DNA from: Marinifilum breve
GTDB taxonomy: Bacteria > Bacteroidota > Bacteroidia > Bacteroidales > Marinifilaceae
DNA length: 64,000 bases
Reading direction: 5' to 3'
NCBI RefSeq assembly: GCF_003202155.1
Contig: NZ_QFLI01000014.1
Span: forward strand, 1-64,000
Every line of letters begins with the position of its first letter. The first letter of the stretch is position 1. The notes under the pieces were generated by a model. The model worked only from the letters and a program-made list of their open reading frames with translations, searched no databases and was not told the origin of the DNA. The translations under genes and the position numbers were made by a program. Of the stretch, positions 17,326 to 26,379 are shown piece after piece.

Positions 17326-20300
17326 TATCCCTTCCTATAATTCCCTAACAACCTCTTAAATTCCAATTCAATTTTCTTGTTCAAATCTTCTTGTTCGTAT
17401 CGTGTCGTAATTTGATACAGCTCCTGTATCAAGTATAAATTTCTATTTTGCCAACGAGGATATTCCGATGTAGAAACTGGAGTTAGGCTGGCATAATAAT
17501 CCAACTCTTGCACCAAACGTTCCGAAATCTCTTGAACCAAGTGATTTGCCTTTTCATATTCAGCAGCGCGATAATAAGCTTTTGCAATCAAAACTCCCCA
17601 ATAATCCATAGGGACTCTATCATTTGGAATCAACTCCACACACTTATCAAGTGCCATAACAGCCGAATCTCTTTTTCCCTCATCCATTAACGTCTCTGCC
17701 AATCGCAAATAATTATTGCGCATACTCAAAGTCATTCTCGAACAAGTTTCATCCAAATATACATCAGGATCCTCAATATTTCCCCATCTAAATTTTTCAA
17801 GCATGTTGGTATACATGTTCGTTCCGTTAACTCTACCAACTTGCCCATCTTCATTTTCTGTTTTTATTGGCACCAATCGATAAGCAAATCCTTCCAGCTG
17901 GAAATATTTTTCCAGTCCGTAATAACCATTAGATGGAACTGTAATTGCAAAATACATTGGTCTTTTCCAATTATTTTCCAACAGCATATTGTACAAGGTT
18001 AATCCAGCTTTCTCGATATAGTTTCCTTTTGCCTCCCACTCTAACTGATCCACAATCAAAGCAGAATCTTTCTCACTTACTGTACCCGTTTTTAGAATTT
18101 GCTCCTTATCAACTACCATCCTGAACTTACTGGCAGGAAAGTGATCAATTCTTTCATCGTAACCATAAATATTTTTCGTGCTTTCCTTATCGCTTAAAAC
18201 ATACTCCAAGGCATCTTTGATATCCAAACCATTGTTCTTCTCTACATAAGCTTTCAGTCTTGGATCATCTACAAGATAAACCACATCTCGTTTTCCTTCC
18301 AGGTATTTATCTTTCTTCATCGATATTGGAAGTGGTGCCGAATCATAGTTCTGCTGCTTCATTTGATCGATATACCAATCGGTAGACAGATAGCTCAAAT
18401 TACACACACGAACATCGGTGCGAATTCCTTCTACCTCCTGCAAATACCAAAGTGGGAAAGTATCATTATCGCCCATGGTGAATAAAATGGCATTGGGTTC
18501 ACAAGAGTTCAAATAGTTGTAAGCCATATCGCGAGCCAAATATCTTCCAGATCTGTCGTGATCATTCCAATTTTGTTGAGCCATTAAACCCGGAACAGCA
18601 ACAAAACAAAGCACGAATAAAGCTGGAACAGTAATTTTCTCTGATTTCAGAACCTTCTTGCTAGCTTCCAACACAGCTAAAAAGCCCAGGCCAATCCAAA
18701 TGGCAAAAGCATAAAACGATCCGGCATAGGCATAATCTCTTTCACGAGGTTGCAAAGGAGGTTGATTCAAGTACAACACAATGGCAATTCCGGTAAACAC
18801 AAACAAAAGCATGATTACCCAAAAGTCTTTCTGACCAGTACTGTTTTTTCGATATTGATAAAGCAATCCCGCAATTCCCAATAACAATGGCAGGAAATAA
18901 TACTTGTTGCTTCCTCTATTGTTTTTCATGTGATCCGGACGAAGAGATTGATCTCCCAATCGCATATTGTCGATAAATGGAATTCCAGATATCCAGTTTC
19001 CTTCTACTACTCCTCCATACGATTGCTTATCCGATTGTCTTCCGGCAAAGTTCCACAAGAAATAGCGAACATACATGTAGTTCACCTGGTAAGAGAAAAA
19101 GAATTTCAGATTCTGACCAAAGCTCGGTTTTTCTTTCTGATCAGGATTAATACCAGTCCATTTGGCATACTCGACTGGATTATTTCCAGTCATCCCTTTG
19201 GTGTGCATTCTTGGGAAAATCGATTTGTGCGAATCTTTAAAATTTGCTTTCGTTTTTTCATACGACACCACATATTTTCCATCCTTCTTGATGTAAACAT
19301 TCTTATCCTTTACAAATCGGTCATTCTCATCTAATGGGGCATTAAAATACTGCCCATAAATTAATGGGGTATCACCATATTGCTCACGATTCAGGTAAGA
19401 CAGTAAGGTTTGTAAGTCCTCAGGGTTATTCTGATCCAAACTAGGATTTGCATTGGATCGAATCATGATGACTGCATAGGATGAATAACCAATTAATACA
19501 ACCGTAAATGCCATTAGAATTGTATTGGCAAGAACTTTTTGCTTTTGAATGGTATATCGAACACCCCAAACAATTGCAGCAATTACAGCCAATATGAATA
19601 TGATTAAGCCAGAATTAAATGGCAATCCAATTACATTTACAAAGAACAGATCGAACAAGAATGCAAACTTCACAACTCCCGGGATGATTACATACATAGC
19701 TCCACCAAGAAGCAATACTGCTAAACCTAAAGCCTTAATAACTCCATTTCGTGTAGGTGTATAATTCTTAAAGTAGTACACCATAACAATGGCTGGTATC
19801 GCCAATAGATTCAATAGGTGAACTCCAATTGAAAGCCCCATTAGGTAAGCAATCAAAATAATCCATCGGTTGGCATAAGCCTTATCCGATTCGTTCTCCC
19901 ATTTTAAAATACACCAGAAAACAACTGCGGTAAACAAGGATGATGTCGCATACACCTCTCCTTCTACTGCCGAAAACCAGAATGTATCGGAAAAAGTATA
20001 AGCCATTGCTCCAATAAAACCTGCACCAATTATCTTCCAAACCTGCATTCCAACAGGCTCTTCGCTATTGGAAACAAGTTTTTTTGCCAAATGAGTTATG
20101 GTCCAAAACAAGAAGAGAATTGTAAACGCACTCACCATGCCCGAAAGTGCATTAATCATGAATGCTACATTTTCAGTTCCCCCTGCAAACAAGGCAAAAA
20201 ATCGTGCCAACAACATAAAAAATGGTGCTCCCGGAGGATGACCAATTTCCAGTTTATATGAAGCTGTAATAAACTCTCCACAATCCCAAAAACTAACTGT

Positions 20301-20387
20301 CGGTTCAAGGGTTAAGAGGTAAACGATGGCTGCTATTGCAAATGACAACCAACCAAAAAGCACATTGATTTTTTGATATTTGTTCAT
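17325..20387 (-). CDS. DUF2723 family membrane glycosyltransferase-like protein (copy 1)
   Basis: 1,020 residues. The N-terminal 500 or so form 11-13 membrane spans in a GT-C layout, beginning with LTLEPTVSFWDCGEFITASY and GHPPGAPFFML, where the acidic DCGE is the likely catalytic position. Also present are SDTFWFSAVEGEVYATSSLF and NQPPLQPRERDYAYAGSFYAFAIW. The C-terminal half is periplasmic and ends in TPR-like helices. DUF2723 proteins are found mainly in Bacteroidota and are thought to act as lipid-linked sugar transferases, perhaps in protein O-glycosylation. That role is family-level inference. It is coupled to the polysaccharide deacetylase and paralogous to the next gene. Confidence 0.88.
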   Translation of the reverse strand: MNKYQKINVLFGWLSFAIAAIVYLLTLEPTVSFWDCGEFITASYKLEIGHPPGAPFFMLLARFFALFAGGTENVAFMINALSGMVSAFTILFLFWTITHLAKKLVSNSEEPVGMQVWKIIGAGFIGAMAYTFSDTFWFSAVEGEVYATSSLFTAVVFWCILKWENESDKAYANRWIILIAYLMGLSIGVHLLNLLAIPAIVMVYYFKNYTPTRNGVIKALGLAVLLLGGAMYVIIPGVVKFAFLFDLFFVNVIGLPFNSGLIIFILAVIAAIVWGVRYTIQKQKVLANTILMAFTVVLIGYSSYAVIMIRSNANPSLDQNNPEDLQTLLSYLNREQYGDTPLIYGQYFNAPLDENDRFVKDKNVYIKKDGKYVVSYEKTKANFKDSHKSIFPRMHTKGMTGNNPVEYAKWTGINPDQKEKPSFGQNLKFFFSYQVNYMYVRYFLWNFAGRQSDKQSYGGVVEGNWISGIPFIDNMRLGDQSLRPDHMKNNRGSNKYYFLPLLLGIAGLLYQYRKNSTGQKDFWVIMLLFVFTGIAIVLYLNQPPLQPRERDYAYAGSFYAFAIWIGLGFLAVLEASKKVLKSEKITVPALFVLCFVAVPGLMAQQNWNDHDRSGRYLARDMAYNYLNSCEPNAILFTMGDNDTFPLWYLQEVEGIRTDVRVCNLSYLSTDWYIDQMKQQNYDSAPLPISMKKDKYLEGKRDVVYLVDDPRLKAYVEKNNGLDIKDALEYVLSDKESTKNIYGYDERIDHFPASKFRMVVDKEQILKTGTVSEKDSALIVDQLEWEAKGNYIEKAGLTLYNMLLENNWKRPMYFAITVPSNGYYGLEKYFQLEGFAYRLVPIKTENEDGQVGRVNGTNMYTNMLEKFRWGNIEDPDVYLDETCSRMTLSMRNNYLRLAETLMDEGKRDSAVMALDKCVELIPNDRVPMDYWGVLIAKAYYRAAEYEKANHLVQEISERLVQELDYYASLTPVSTSEYPRWQNRNLYLIQELYQITTRYEQEDLNKKIELEFKRLLGNYRKG

Positions 20388-20570
20388 ATCAGGCGAAATA
20401 AGGGTTTTATTAAATGGTGATTAAGCATCGAAGATACTACTTTCCGAAAAAAGTATTGTTTTTAATTATGTGAAAAAAACTTAAAATAAAACAGTGACTT
20501 ATTGTAAATCTGATACCGACTAGTACTTTTCCCTTATCAAACCAAACATTTTAATGATTAAGCCCAAGGC

Positions 20571-20603
20571 AAAAAAAATGGCCGTCATTTCTGTGACGGC
20601 CAT
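20571..20603 (-). terminator. Terminator between the two DUF2723 genes
   Basis: A perfect 10-bp stem (atggccgtca/tgacggccat) with a 6-base loop is preceded on the plus strand by eight A, which are eight U on the minus transcript. It separates the upstream DUF2723 gene from the downstream pair. Confidence 0.9.
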
Positions 20604-20624
20604 TCTCTATAAAATGTTTAGATA

Positions 20625-23600
20625 TTATTCAGCGTAGGATTTAAACAAAAGTTCAAACTTCTGTTGTGTTTTGTCTTTCAAATCTGTTTGCTCACCCATT
20701 TCAGCCAAGCCTAACAACATTTGTACAACTCTAATCTCTCTCTCCTGTTCATTACGGAAACTCTTAGCCAATGCTGGTTGTAACGAGAAGTAATAATCCA
20801 ATTTATCGTAGCATTGCTGTGCCATTTCTTCGAACAAAGCATTTGCCTTATCAATTGCATCAGCTCTGTAATATTCCTGAATAAATCCAACCAAACTATT
20901 GTCATATGGAATTTTGCTGGTTGGCAATTCTTCCATACATCTATCCAATACTTTTACGGCTTTTCCCGTCTGCCCCTCATCGTTTAACTGACTTGCCAAA
21001 CGACCGTAGTTAGAACGGAAACTCATGATATTAATGGTTAAGATATGGAATTGATCCATATAAACATCTGCTTCTTTGATACGACCAAATTCGAACTTGT
21101 TCATGAAATTATCATACAGAATATCAGTATCAATTCGTCCGATCTCCAAACTATTCGATTTGCTTTCGATTGGCACCAAACGGTAAGCTGCTCCTTCTAA
21201 CTGGAAATATTTTTCCAAACCTAAGAAACTGCTTGCACCCATACCAACCGAGAAATAAATTGGTCGTTCCCAGTTGTTGCTGGCAATAATATCATAAACC
21301 ATGATATCATTCTTATACAGGTAATTTCTCTTGATTTTCCAATCTAATTTTTTCTTGATCAAGTGTGCATCTTCAGGGCGAACTGTACCATTGTTCACCA
21401 CCTTAGCAGAATCAACCGGTATGTAAACATTTCTTCCAGGGAAGTAATCCAATTTTCTTCCGGTTTGCATTTCAACCTTCGAAGCCTTATTGTCGCTGGC
21501 TACAAAGTCAAGCATTTGCTTTAATGATTCTTCACCTTCCAAACGTTCCAAAATAGGTACTTGATCACGCTTTCCAGGCTCAATTTTTTCTGGCCCAAAA
21601 CTCATTGGGATAGGATCTGAATCGTAAGCCTTGTTTCGCATTTGGTTAATGTACCAATCGCCAGCCAAAAGACTCAGGTTCACAATTCGAATATCTCGAC
21701 GAATTCCTTCCACTTCCTGTGCATACCACAATGGGAAAGTATCGTTATCTCCATAAGTAAACAAGATGGCATTTGGCGCACAAGAATTCAAATAGTTCTT
21801 TGCATAAGCCAAAGTAGCATAACGTCCCGAACGATCATGATCATCCCAGTTTTGCTGCGCCATTAATCCAGGAACGGCTACCAGGCACAAACCAGTTATT
21901 AATCCTGCACTCAAAACTTCAGGCATTTTCTTCTTCAAAGTTTGATACAAGCCCATTACACCAAAACCAATCCATATCGCGAAAGCGTAGAACGAACCGG
22001 CATAAGCATAATCACGCTCACGTGGCTGATGTGGATACTGATTCAGGTAAACCACAATGGCTAATCCTGTAAAGAAGAACAACAACATAACAACAGAGAA
22101 ATTCTGCTTTCCTTTCTTACCCGATCTAAACTGATATATCAAACCAATTAATCCCAATATAAATGGTAAGAAGAAATAGTTATTGCGCGATTTCTTATTC
22201 TTCAACTCCGGATACAATTTATCTTCATTTCCAACTTTTGCTCTGTCGATAAATGGAATACCCGATACCCAGTTCCCATGCAAAATTCCGCCATGGCCCT
22301 GAATGTCGTTCTGACGACCAACAAAGTTCCACATAAAGTATCGCCAATACATCCATCCAACCTGGTATTTAAAGAAAAACTGAAGGTTCGACCCAAAGCT
22401 TGGTTTGTAAACCACTTCGCCATTGCCCAATGCAATTGGATTATTCTTTTTCACATCACCCCAAAACTCATACTCTCTAACATGATTGTCGCGAGAAGAG
22501 TACATACGTGGGAAAAGAGTTTCGAAACGAGGATCGAACTCATATTTTTGCTTGCGCGATGCAATTACATACTTGTTGTTTTTCTGAATGTAATTTGGTT
22601 TGGTTTCTACCAAATCAACAGCCGGAGCATTGTAATACTCACCAAACATCAATGGTCTGTCGCCATACTGCTCACGATTCAAATAAGAAAGCAATGCGAA
22701 TACATTATCCGGATTATTCTCATCCATTGGCGGATTGGCCGATGAACGAATTACAATCATTGCAAATGATGAGTAACCAATCACAATTACCATAAATACG
22801 GTAACAATGGTATTCAGAATTACATAGTTCTTTTTAATGGTGTAGTTAATGGCCCAAATCACAAAAGAAATTAACAGCACCGCATACACCATTACACCTG
22901 TATTATATGGCAGACCAAATCCATTCACAAACATGAGTTCGAACCAGGATGCCACTTTAACAACCCCAGGAATTACACCATACATCACAACTCCTAAAAT
23001 GGCGACAGCAATAGCTCCTGCTGCGATAATTCCATTTCGAGTTGGCTCATGCTTTTTAAAGTAATACACAAAAACAATGGCAGGAATGGCAAGCAAGTTC
23101 AATAAGTGAACCCCAATCGACAATCCCATTAGGTAAGCAATCAGAATAATCCAGCGGTTGGCGTGTTTCTCGTGAGCAACATCTTCCCATTTCAGGATTG
23201 CCCAGAAAACAATTGCTGTAAACAGTGATGATAAAGCATAAACTTCACCTTCTACTGCCGAGAACCAAAAGGTATCAGAAAAAGTATAAGCCAAAGCTCC
23301 TACCATACCGGTTCCCATAATTGCAAATAGATTTCCTTTCGAAAGCTCTTCGTTTTTGTCAACTAGTTTTTTCGCAAGATGAGTAATGGTCCAGAACAAA
23401 AACAGAATTGTAAATGCCGAAGCCAAAGCAGACATTACATTTACCATTAAGGCAGCTTCGGAAGGACTTGGTGCAAAAAGTGCAAAAAATCGAGCCATAA
23501 TCATGAAAAGAGGGGCTCCTGGTGGGTGACCAACCTCTAAACCATAAGCTGTGGTAATAAATTCTCCACAATCCCATAAACTGGTAGTTGGTTCGATAGT

Positions 23601-23678
23601 TAATAGGTAAGTAATGGCAGCAATAACAAAAGCCACCCATCCTAACGCATTATTAACCAATTTGTAATTCGACTTCAT
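20625..23678 (-). CDS. DUF2723 family membrane glycosyltransferase-like protein (copy 2)
   Basis: 1,017 residues, similar along its whole length to the 17325-20387 gene. It has the same N-terminal LTIEPTTSLWDCGEFITTAY, GHPPGAPLFMIMARFFALFA and SDTFWFSAVEGEVYALSSLF signatures and the same RERDYAYAGSFYAFAIWIG core. The C-terminal periplasmic half has diverged most. About 12 membrane spans lie in the first 540 residues. It probably transfers a sugar from a polyprenyl carrier. The two copies point to tandem duplication with specialisation. It has its own terminator, so the copies are separate units. Confidence 0.88.
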   Translation of the reverse strand: MKSNYKLVNNALGWVAFVIAAITYLLTIEPTTSLWDCGEFITTAYGLEVGHPPGAPLFMIMARFFALFAPSPSEAALMVNVMSALASAFTILFLFWTITHLAKKLVDKNEELSKGNLFAIMGTGMVGALAYTFSDTFWFSAVEGEVYALSSLFTAIVFWAILKWEDVAHEKHANRWIILIAYLMGLSIGVHLLNLLAIPAIVFVYYFKKHEPTRNGIIAAGAIAVAILGVVMYGVIPGVVKVASWFELMFVNGFGLPYNTGVMVYAVLLISFVIWAINYTIKKNYVILNTIVTVFMVIVIGYSSFAMIVIRSSANPPMDENNPDNVFALLSYLNREQYGDRPLMFGEYYNAPAVDLVETKPNYIQKNNKYVIASRKQKYEFDPRFETLFPRMYSSRDNHVREYEFWGDVKKNNPIALGNGEVVYKPSFGSNLQFFFKYQVGWMYWRYFMWNFVGRQNDIQGHGGILHGNWVSGIPFIDRAKVGNEDKLYPELKNKKSRNNYFFLPFILGLIGLIYQFRSGKKGKQNFSVVMLLFFFTGLAIVVYLNQYPHQPRERDYAYAGSFYAFAIWIGFGVMGLYQTLKKKMPEVLSAGLITGLCLVAVPGLMAQQNWDDHDRSGRYATLAYAKNYLNSCAPNAILFTYGDNDTFPLWYAQEVEGIRRDIRIVNLSLLAGDWYINQMRNKAYDSDPIPMSFGPEKIEPGKRDQVPILERLEGEESLKQMLDFVASDNKASKVEMQTGRKLDYFPGRNVYIPVDSAKVVNNGTVRPEDAHLIKKKLDWKIKRNYLYKNDIMVYDIIASNNWERPIYFSVGMGASSFLGLEKYFQLEGAAYRLVPIESKSNSLEIGRIDTDILYDNFMNKFEFGRIKEADVYMDQFHILTINIMSFRSNYGRLASQLNDEGQTGKAVKVLDRCMEELPTSKIPYDNSLVGFIQEYYRADAIDKANALFEEMAQQCYDKLDYYFSLQPALAKSFRNEQEREIRVVQMLLGLAEMGEQTDLKDKTQQKFELLFKSYAE

Positions 23679-23788
23679 CTTGTGTGTATTTTCGTTTTTT
23701 TATTTGATTTGCAGTAAAATAATCTGAACGAAAATAGTCAAATTTCAGTGTTTCCCTTGAATTCCTGCAGAATATTTTTCCGATTTTG

Positions 23789-23818
23789 TTTGCACACAAA
23801 AAAAAATTACTACATTTG
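23789..23818 (+). promoter_or_regulatory. Promoter of the first tRNA-Gln
   Basis: TTTG at 23789-23792 and TACATTTG at 23811-23818, spaced 18 bases, match the Bacteroidota TTTG/TAnnTTTG promoter. The predicted start is about 25 bases before the tRNA. Confidence 0.75.
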
Positions 23819-23848
23819 CAGAGTCTTTACGAAAAGACGCATTATGAT

Positions 23849-23919
23849 TGACCCATGGTGTAATGGTAACACATCTGGTTTTGGTCCAGACGTTTAAGGT
23901 TCGAGTCCTTATGGGTCAA
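23849..23919 (+). tRNA. tRNA-Gln (TTG), copy 1
   Basis: A 71-base cloverleaf. The acceptor TGACCCA/TGGGTCA and the anticodon stem TCTGG/CCAGA around TTTTGGT give anticodon TTG. The T arm is AAGGTTCGAGTCCTT. The discriminator is A. Identical in sequence to the copy at 24854. Confidence 0.97.
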
Positions 23920-23922
23920 CTT

Positions 23923-23957
23923 AAAAAAGCTTCGAAATAACTTTCGAAGCTTTTTTT
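23923..23957 (+). terminator. Terminator of the first tRNA-Gln
   Basis: A 15-bp stem (AAAAAAGCTTCGAAA and its complement) with a 5-base loop and a T run, directly after the tRNA. Confidence 0.9.
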
Positions 23958-23984
23958 GTATCCCTACTTATGTACCATATCTGA

Positions 23985-24116
23985 ACTCGGAGCAATTCTA
24001 TTTCTTTGGATTCCAAACCAAGTCTAAATGAAATTCGGCAATTGAATTTCACAACTTTGAATTCATCATCCCATTATAAAAATCTCCGAGTTAAAACTCG
24101 GAGCTATTCAATTTCT
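23985..24116. repeat. Imperfect 21-base direct repeat with a hairpin, in an empty intergenic stretch
   Basis: ACTCGGAGCAATTCTATTTC at 23985 recurs with two changes at 24096. The second copy forms the right arm of a 9-bp hairpin (CTCCGAGTT-AA-AACTCGGAG, 24084-24103). The rest of 23958-24332 has no credible gene. Another short hairpin (tcccctagaagggga) lies near 24234. Confidence 0.5.
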
Positions 24117-24332
24117 ATAATTATAGGCCGTGATAGAATTTTTTCCTTTTAGGAAAAATCCTGATAAGGAAAAGGAAGAAATATAGTCAAAAATGCACCC
24201 CTCTGGCTGTAGCCTCCCGATAGTTGACGCGGATCCCCTAGAAGGGGAGAATTTAATTCGATCTTAGTACCTCAAAATATTTAAAACCTTATTTTCTTTT
24301 CAAGACTTTTAGACTATTGGACTTTTAGGCCC

Positions 24333-24698
24333 TTATACTATTTTCGTAAATCTAAAACTTCCGGCTATTCCCTGATCATCCAAACTTTCTCCTTCAATCA
24401 TGGTTTCATTAATCATCATTCCTTCCCAGGAGTCCAATTCGTATCGGATATCGTAATCGGCATGGATGATATCATATTCCGTTGCCCTAATTTTTATTCT
24501 ATTTTGGTTGATTTCTCCTTCTATCTTTTCCTGAATCATGAAAGTCTCATTGGAATCGGCATTCTCCGAAAAAATAATTTTGCCAGATAATTTCTTCCCT
24601 TCCTGTACCAAAATTAATTCTCCCTGGGCCGTTCCATAGCCATAATCCTCTTCGTAAATCCATTTTCCAGTTAAAGATTCAATTTTTTTTTCTTCCAT
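24333..24698 (-). CDS. Small unrecognised protein between the two tRNA-Gln genes
   Basis: 121 residues from the ATG at 24698, which follows an AAAGGGG-like ribosome site. The longer GTG-started frame (to 24812) would overlap the tRNA promoter and is rejected. The sequence starts MEEKKIESLTGKWIYEEDYG and then has alternating beta strands (GELILVQEGKKLSGKIIFSE, RIKIRATEYDI, WEGMMINETMIEGESLDDQG) and no signal peptide or membrane span. It looks like a small cytosolic lipocalin-like or beta-barrel domain. I do not recognise the family. Confidence 0.6.
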   Translation of the reverse strand: MEEKKIESLTGKWIYEEDYGYGTAQGELILVQEGKKLSGKIIFSENADSNETFMIQEKIEGEINQNRIKIRATEYDIIHADYDIRYELDSWEGMMINETMIEGESLDDQGIAGSFRFTKIV

Positions 24699-24790
24699 CA
24701 CAAAACCCCTTTTAAATTGACAATGAGAAGCATTCAAGCGCTCCTGTTTCCTAACGCAAAAAACTTCGCAATATTTTTGTAATTTTTCGT

Positions 24791-24820
24791 TTTGACGTAA
24801 AAATATTTCCACTATATTTG
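24791..24820 (+). promoter_or_regulatory. Promoter of the second tRNA-Gln
   Basis: TTTG at 24791-24794 and TATATTTG at 24813-24820 with 18 bases between them, the same spacing as in the first copy. Confidence 0.75.
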
Positions 24821-24853
24821 CAGCGTCTTAGTCAGAAAATGACTGTATGGTAT

Positions 24854-24924
24854 TGACCCATGGTGTAATGGTAACACATCTGGTTTTGGTCCAGACGTTT
24901 AAGGTTCGAGTCCTTATGGGTCAA
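24854..24924 (+). tRNA. tRNA-Gln (TTG), copy 2
   Basis: Same 71 bases as the tRNA at 23849, anticodon TTG. The promoters and terminators around the two copies are similar but not identical, as expected for a tandem duplication that has since diverged. Confidence 0.97.
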
Positions 24925-24927
24925 CTT

Positions 24928-24959
24928 AAAAGCTTCGAAATTATTTCGGAGCTTTTTTT
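24928..24959 (+). terminator. Terminator of the second tRNA-Gln
   Basis: aaaagcttcgaaa/tttcggagctttt stem with a T run. Related to the terminator of copy 1. Confidence 0.85.
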
Positions 24960-24970
24960 ATTTTATACCA

Positions 24971-25243
24971 TTACCTGATTTCGAATCCCGAATAATCCTT
25001 CACACCAGCATCGCAAATATTAATGCGATCAACCCTGGCCCAGTCTGGTCCTTTCTTACACCACTCGCAAAACAAATCAACAGCCAATTCATCCCCTTCT
25101 GCTTCTACATAAACCGTACCGTTTACCTGGTTCTTTACAAAACCATTCACACCAAAACGCTGCGCCGCCTTTCGTGTATGATAACGAAATCCAACACCTT
25201 GTACTTTACCATACACTGTTATACTTACAGCCTTTTCGCTCAT
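24971..25243 (-). CDS. acyP: Acylphosphatase
   Basis: 90 residues from the ATG at 25243. A TTG seven codons upstream is also in frame, but it lacks a ribosome site and extends past the family N-terminus. Acylphosphatases hydrolyse acyl phosphates in the cytosol. The P-loop VQGVGFRYHT contains catalytic R20, and GFVKNQVNGTV contains catalytic N38. It ends DYSGFEIR, as is usual for the family. Its start is about 40 bases from a heptanucleotide microsatellite. Confidence 0.95.
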   Translation of the reverse strand: MSEKAVSITVYGKVQGVGFRYHTRKAAQRFGVNGFVKNQVNGTVYVEAEGDELAVDLFCEWCKKGPDWARVDRINICDAGVKDYSGFEIR

Positions 25244-25282
25244 TTTGTTCTGATTTTTTTGCAAGATAGAAAATAATCTCCA

Positions 25283-25357
25283 TTAGCTGTTAGCTGTTAG
25301 CTGTTAGCTGTTAGCTGTTAGCTGTTAGCTGTTAGCTGTTAGCTGTTAGCTGTTAGC
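25283..25357. repeat. Heptanucleotide microsatellite (TTAGCTG), 10.7 perfect copies
   Basis: 75 bases of perfect TTAGCTG repeats. They lie 40 bases before the acylphosphatase start (minus strand) and 78 bases before the radical-SAM start (plus strand), in the shared upstream region. Perfect repeats of this length are prone to slippage, and 7 is not a multiple of 3. No ORF covers it, so an effect would be on promoter or leader spacing. Confidence 0.97.
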
Positions 25358-25434
25358 ACAAAATTAAATTTCTTCTCTATACTTTTCACTTTAAACTTTA
25401 CACTTATTACTTTGAACTTGATTATTTTTGCCTC

Positions 25435-26313
25435 ATGATCCAATACGACGAACCACTATTCCGCCCGCCAAGCGAGGCCTATTCATTTATATTGCAGGTA
25501 ACACTAGGATGCGCCTGGAACAAGTGTGCATTTTGCGAAATGTATAGCAGCAAACAATTTCGCACTCGCAAAGAGGAAGATATATTTGCTGATATCGATT
25601 CTATGCAGCCCTATGCCAATCACTATCGCAAGGTGTTCCTGGCCGACGGTAATGCCATGGTGCTTTCTTTCGACAAGCTTTCGCGCATATTGGACAGATT
25701 AAACGAGAAATTCCCAAGATTGACTCGCGTTTCGGCTTATGCTTTGCCTAAAGACATTGAAGCAAAAACCGACGAAGAACTACAGCAATTGGCTGCCAAA
25801 GGATTAAAACTCCTGTACGTAGGAATCGAATCGGGCGATGATGAATTATTGGGCAGAATCAACAAATCGGAAAACTACGAAAGCACTGCCAAAGCTTTAA
25901 AAAGAGCTCGTGCGGCAGGAATCAAACTTTCGGTAATGATTTTAAACGGACTGGGTGGTAAAAATTACTCCCACCAGCATGCTTTGAATTCTGCCAAAGT
26001 GGTGAACGAAATTCAACCCGAATTCCTATCTACATTGGTTTTGAGTTATCCGTATGGAGAAGAACATTTTGCCAAAAAGTTCGATGGGGAATTCATTCCA
26101 CTCAACACCGTAGAGCTGATTGCCGAAATGAAAGTCTTTATCGAAAACCTGGAACTGGAATCGACTGTTTTCCGCAGCGACCATGCTTCCAACTACCTTG
26201 TTCTTCGTGGCAATTTCCCTCGCGACAAACAGGAAATGCTCAACAGAATTAATACAGTTCTCAACGATCCTGCCAATGCAAAATTGCGTGAGGAATGGAT
26301 GCGGGGATTGTAA
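25435..26313 (+). CDS. Radical SAM protein
   Basis: 292 residues. The cluster motif is near the N-terminus: GCAWNKCAFCEMY, cysteines 26, 31 and 34, spaced C-x4-C-x2-C rather than the common C-x3-C-x2-C. The partial TIM barrel shows GLKLLYVGIESGDDELL and AAGIKLSVMILNGLGG, as in HemN/Elp3-like enzymes. The C-terminus (LVLRGNFPRDKQEMLNRINT) is typical of a group of short uncharacterised radical SAM proteins. The reaction is not predictable. GC content looks slightly above that of its neighbours. It is divergent from acyP across the microsatellite. Confidence 0.88.
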   Translation: MIQYDEPLFRPPSEAYSFILQVTLGCAWNKCAFCEMYSSKQFRTRKEEDIFADIDSMQPYANHYRKVFLADGNAMVLSFDKLSRILDRLNEKFPRLTRVSAYALPKDIEAKTDEELQQLAAKGLKLLYVGIESGDDELLGRINKSENYESTAKALKRARAAGIKLSVMILNGLGGKNYSHQHALNSAKVVNEIQPEFLSTLVLSYPYGEEHFAKKFDGEFIPLNTVELIAEMKVFIENLELESTVFRSDHASNYLVLRGNFPRDKQEMLNRINTVLNDPANAKLREEWMRGL

Positions 26314-26324
26314 AAATCACAAAT

Positions 26325-26360
26325 AAGAGTCTATCCAGTATACACCAGATAGACTCTTTT
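26325..26360. terminator. Terminator after the radical SAM gene
   Basis: An 11-bp perfect stem (aagagtctatc/gatagactctt) with a 12-base loop and a T run. Confidence 0.85.
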
Positions 26361-26379
26361 CAGAAAATAGGCAAAGAGA

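Noticed and set aside
24699-24812. N-terminal extension of the small gene between the tRNA-Gln copies
   Set aside because: Starts at GTG, overlaps the tRNA promoter and lacks a ribosome site, while the ATG at 24698 has one.
25283-25357. Possible CRISPR or transposon end at the TTAGCTG tract
   Set aside because: Pure 7-bp tandem copies with no spacers, inverted ends or transposase. A simple microsatellite.
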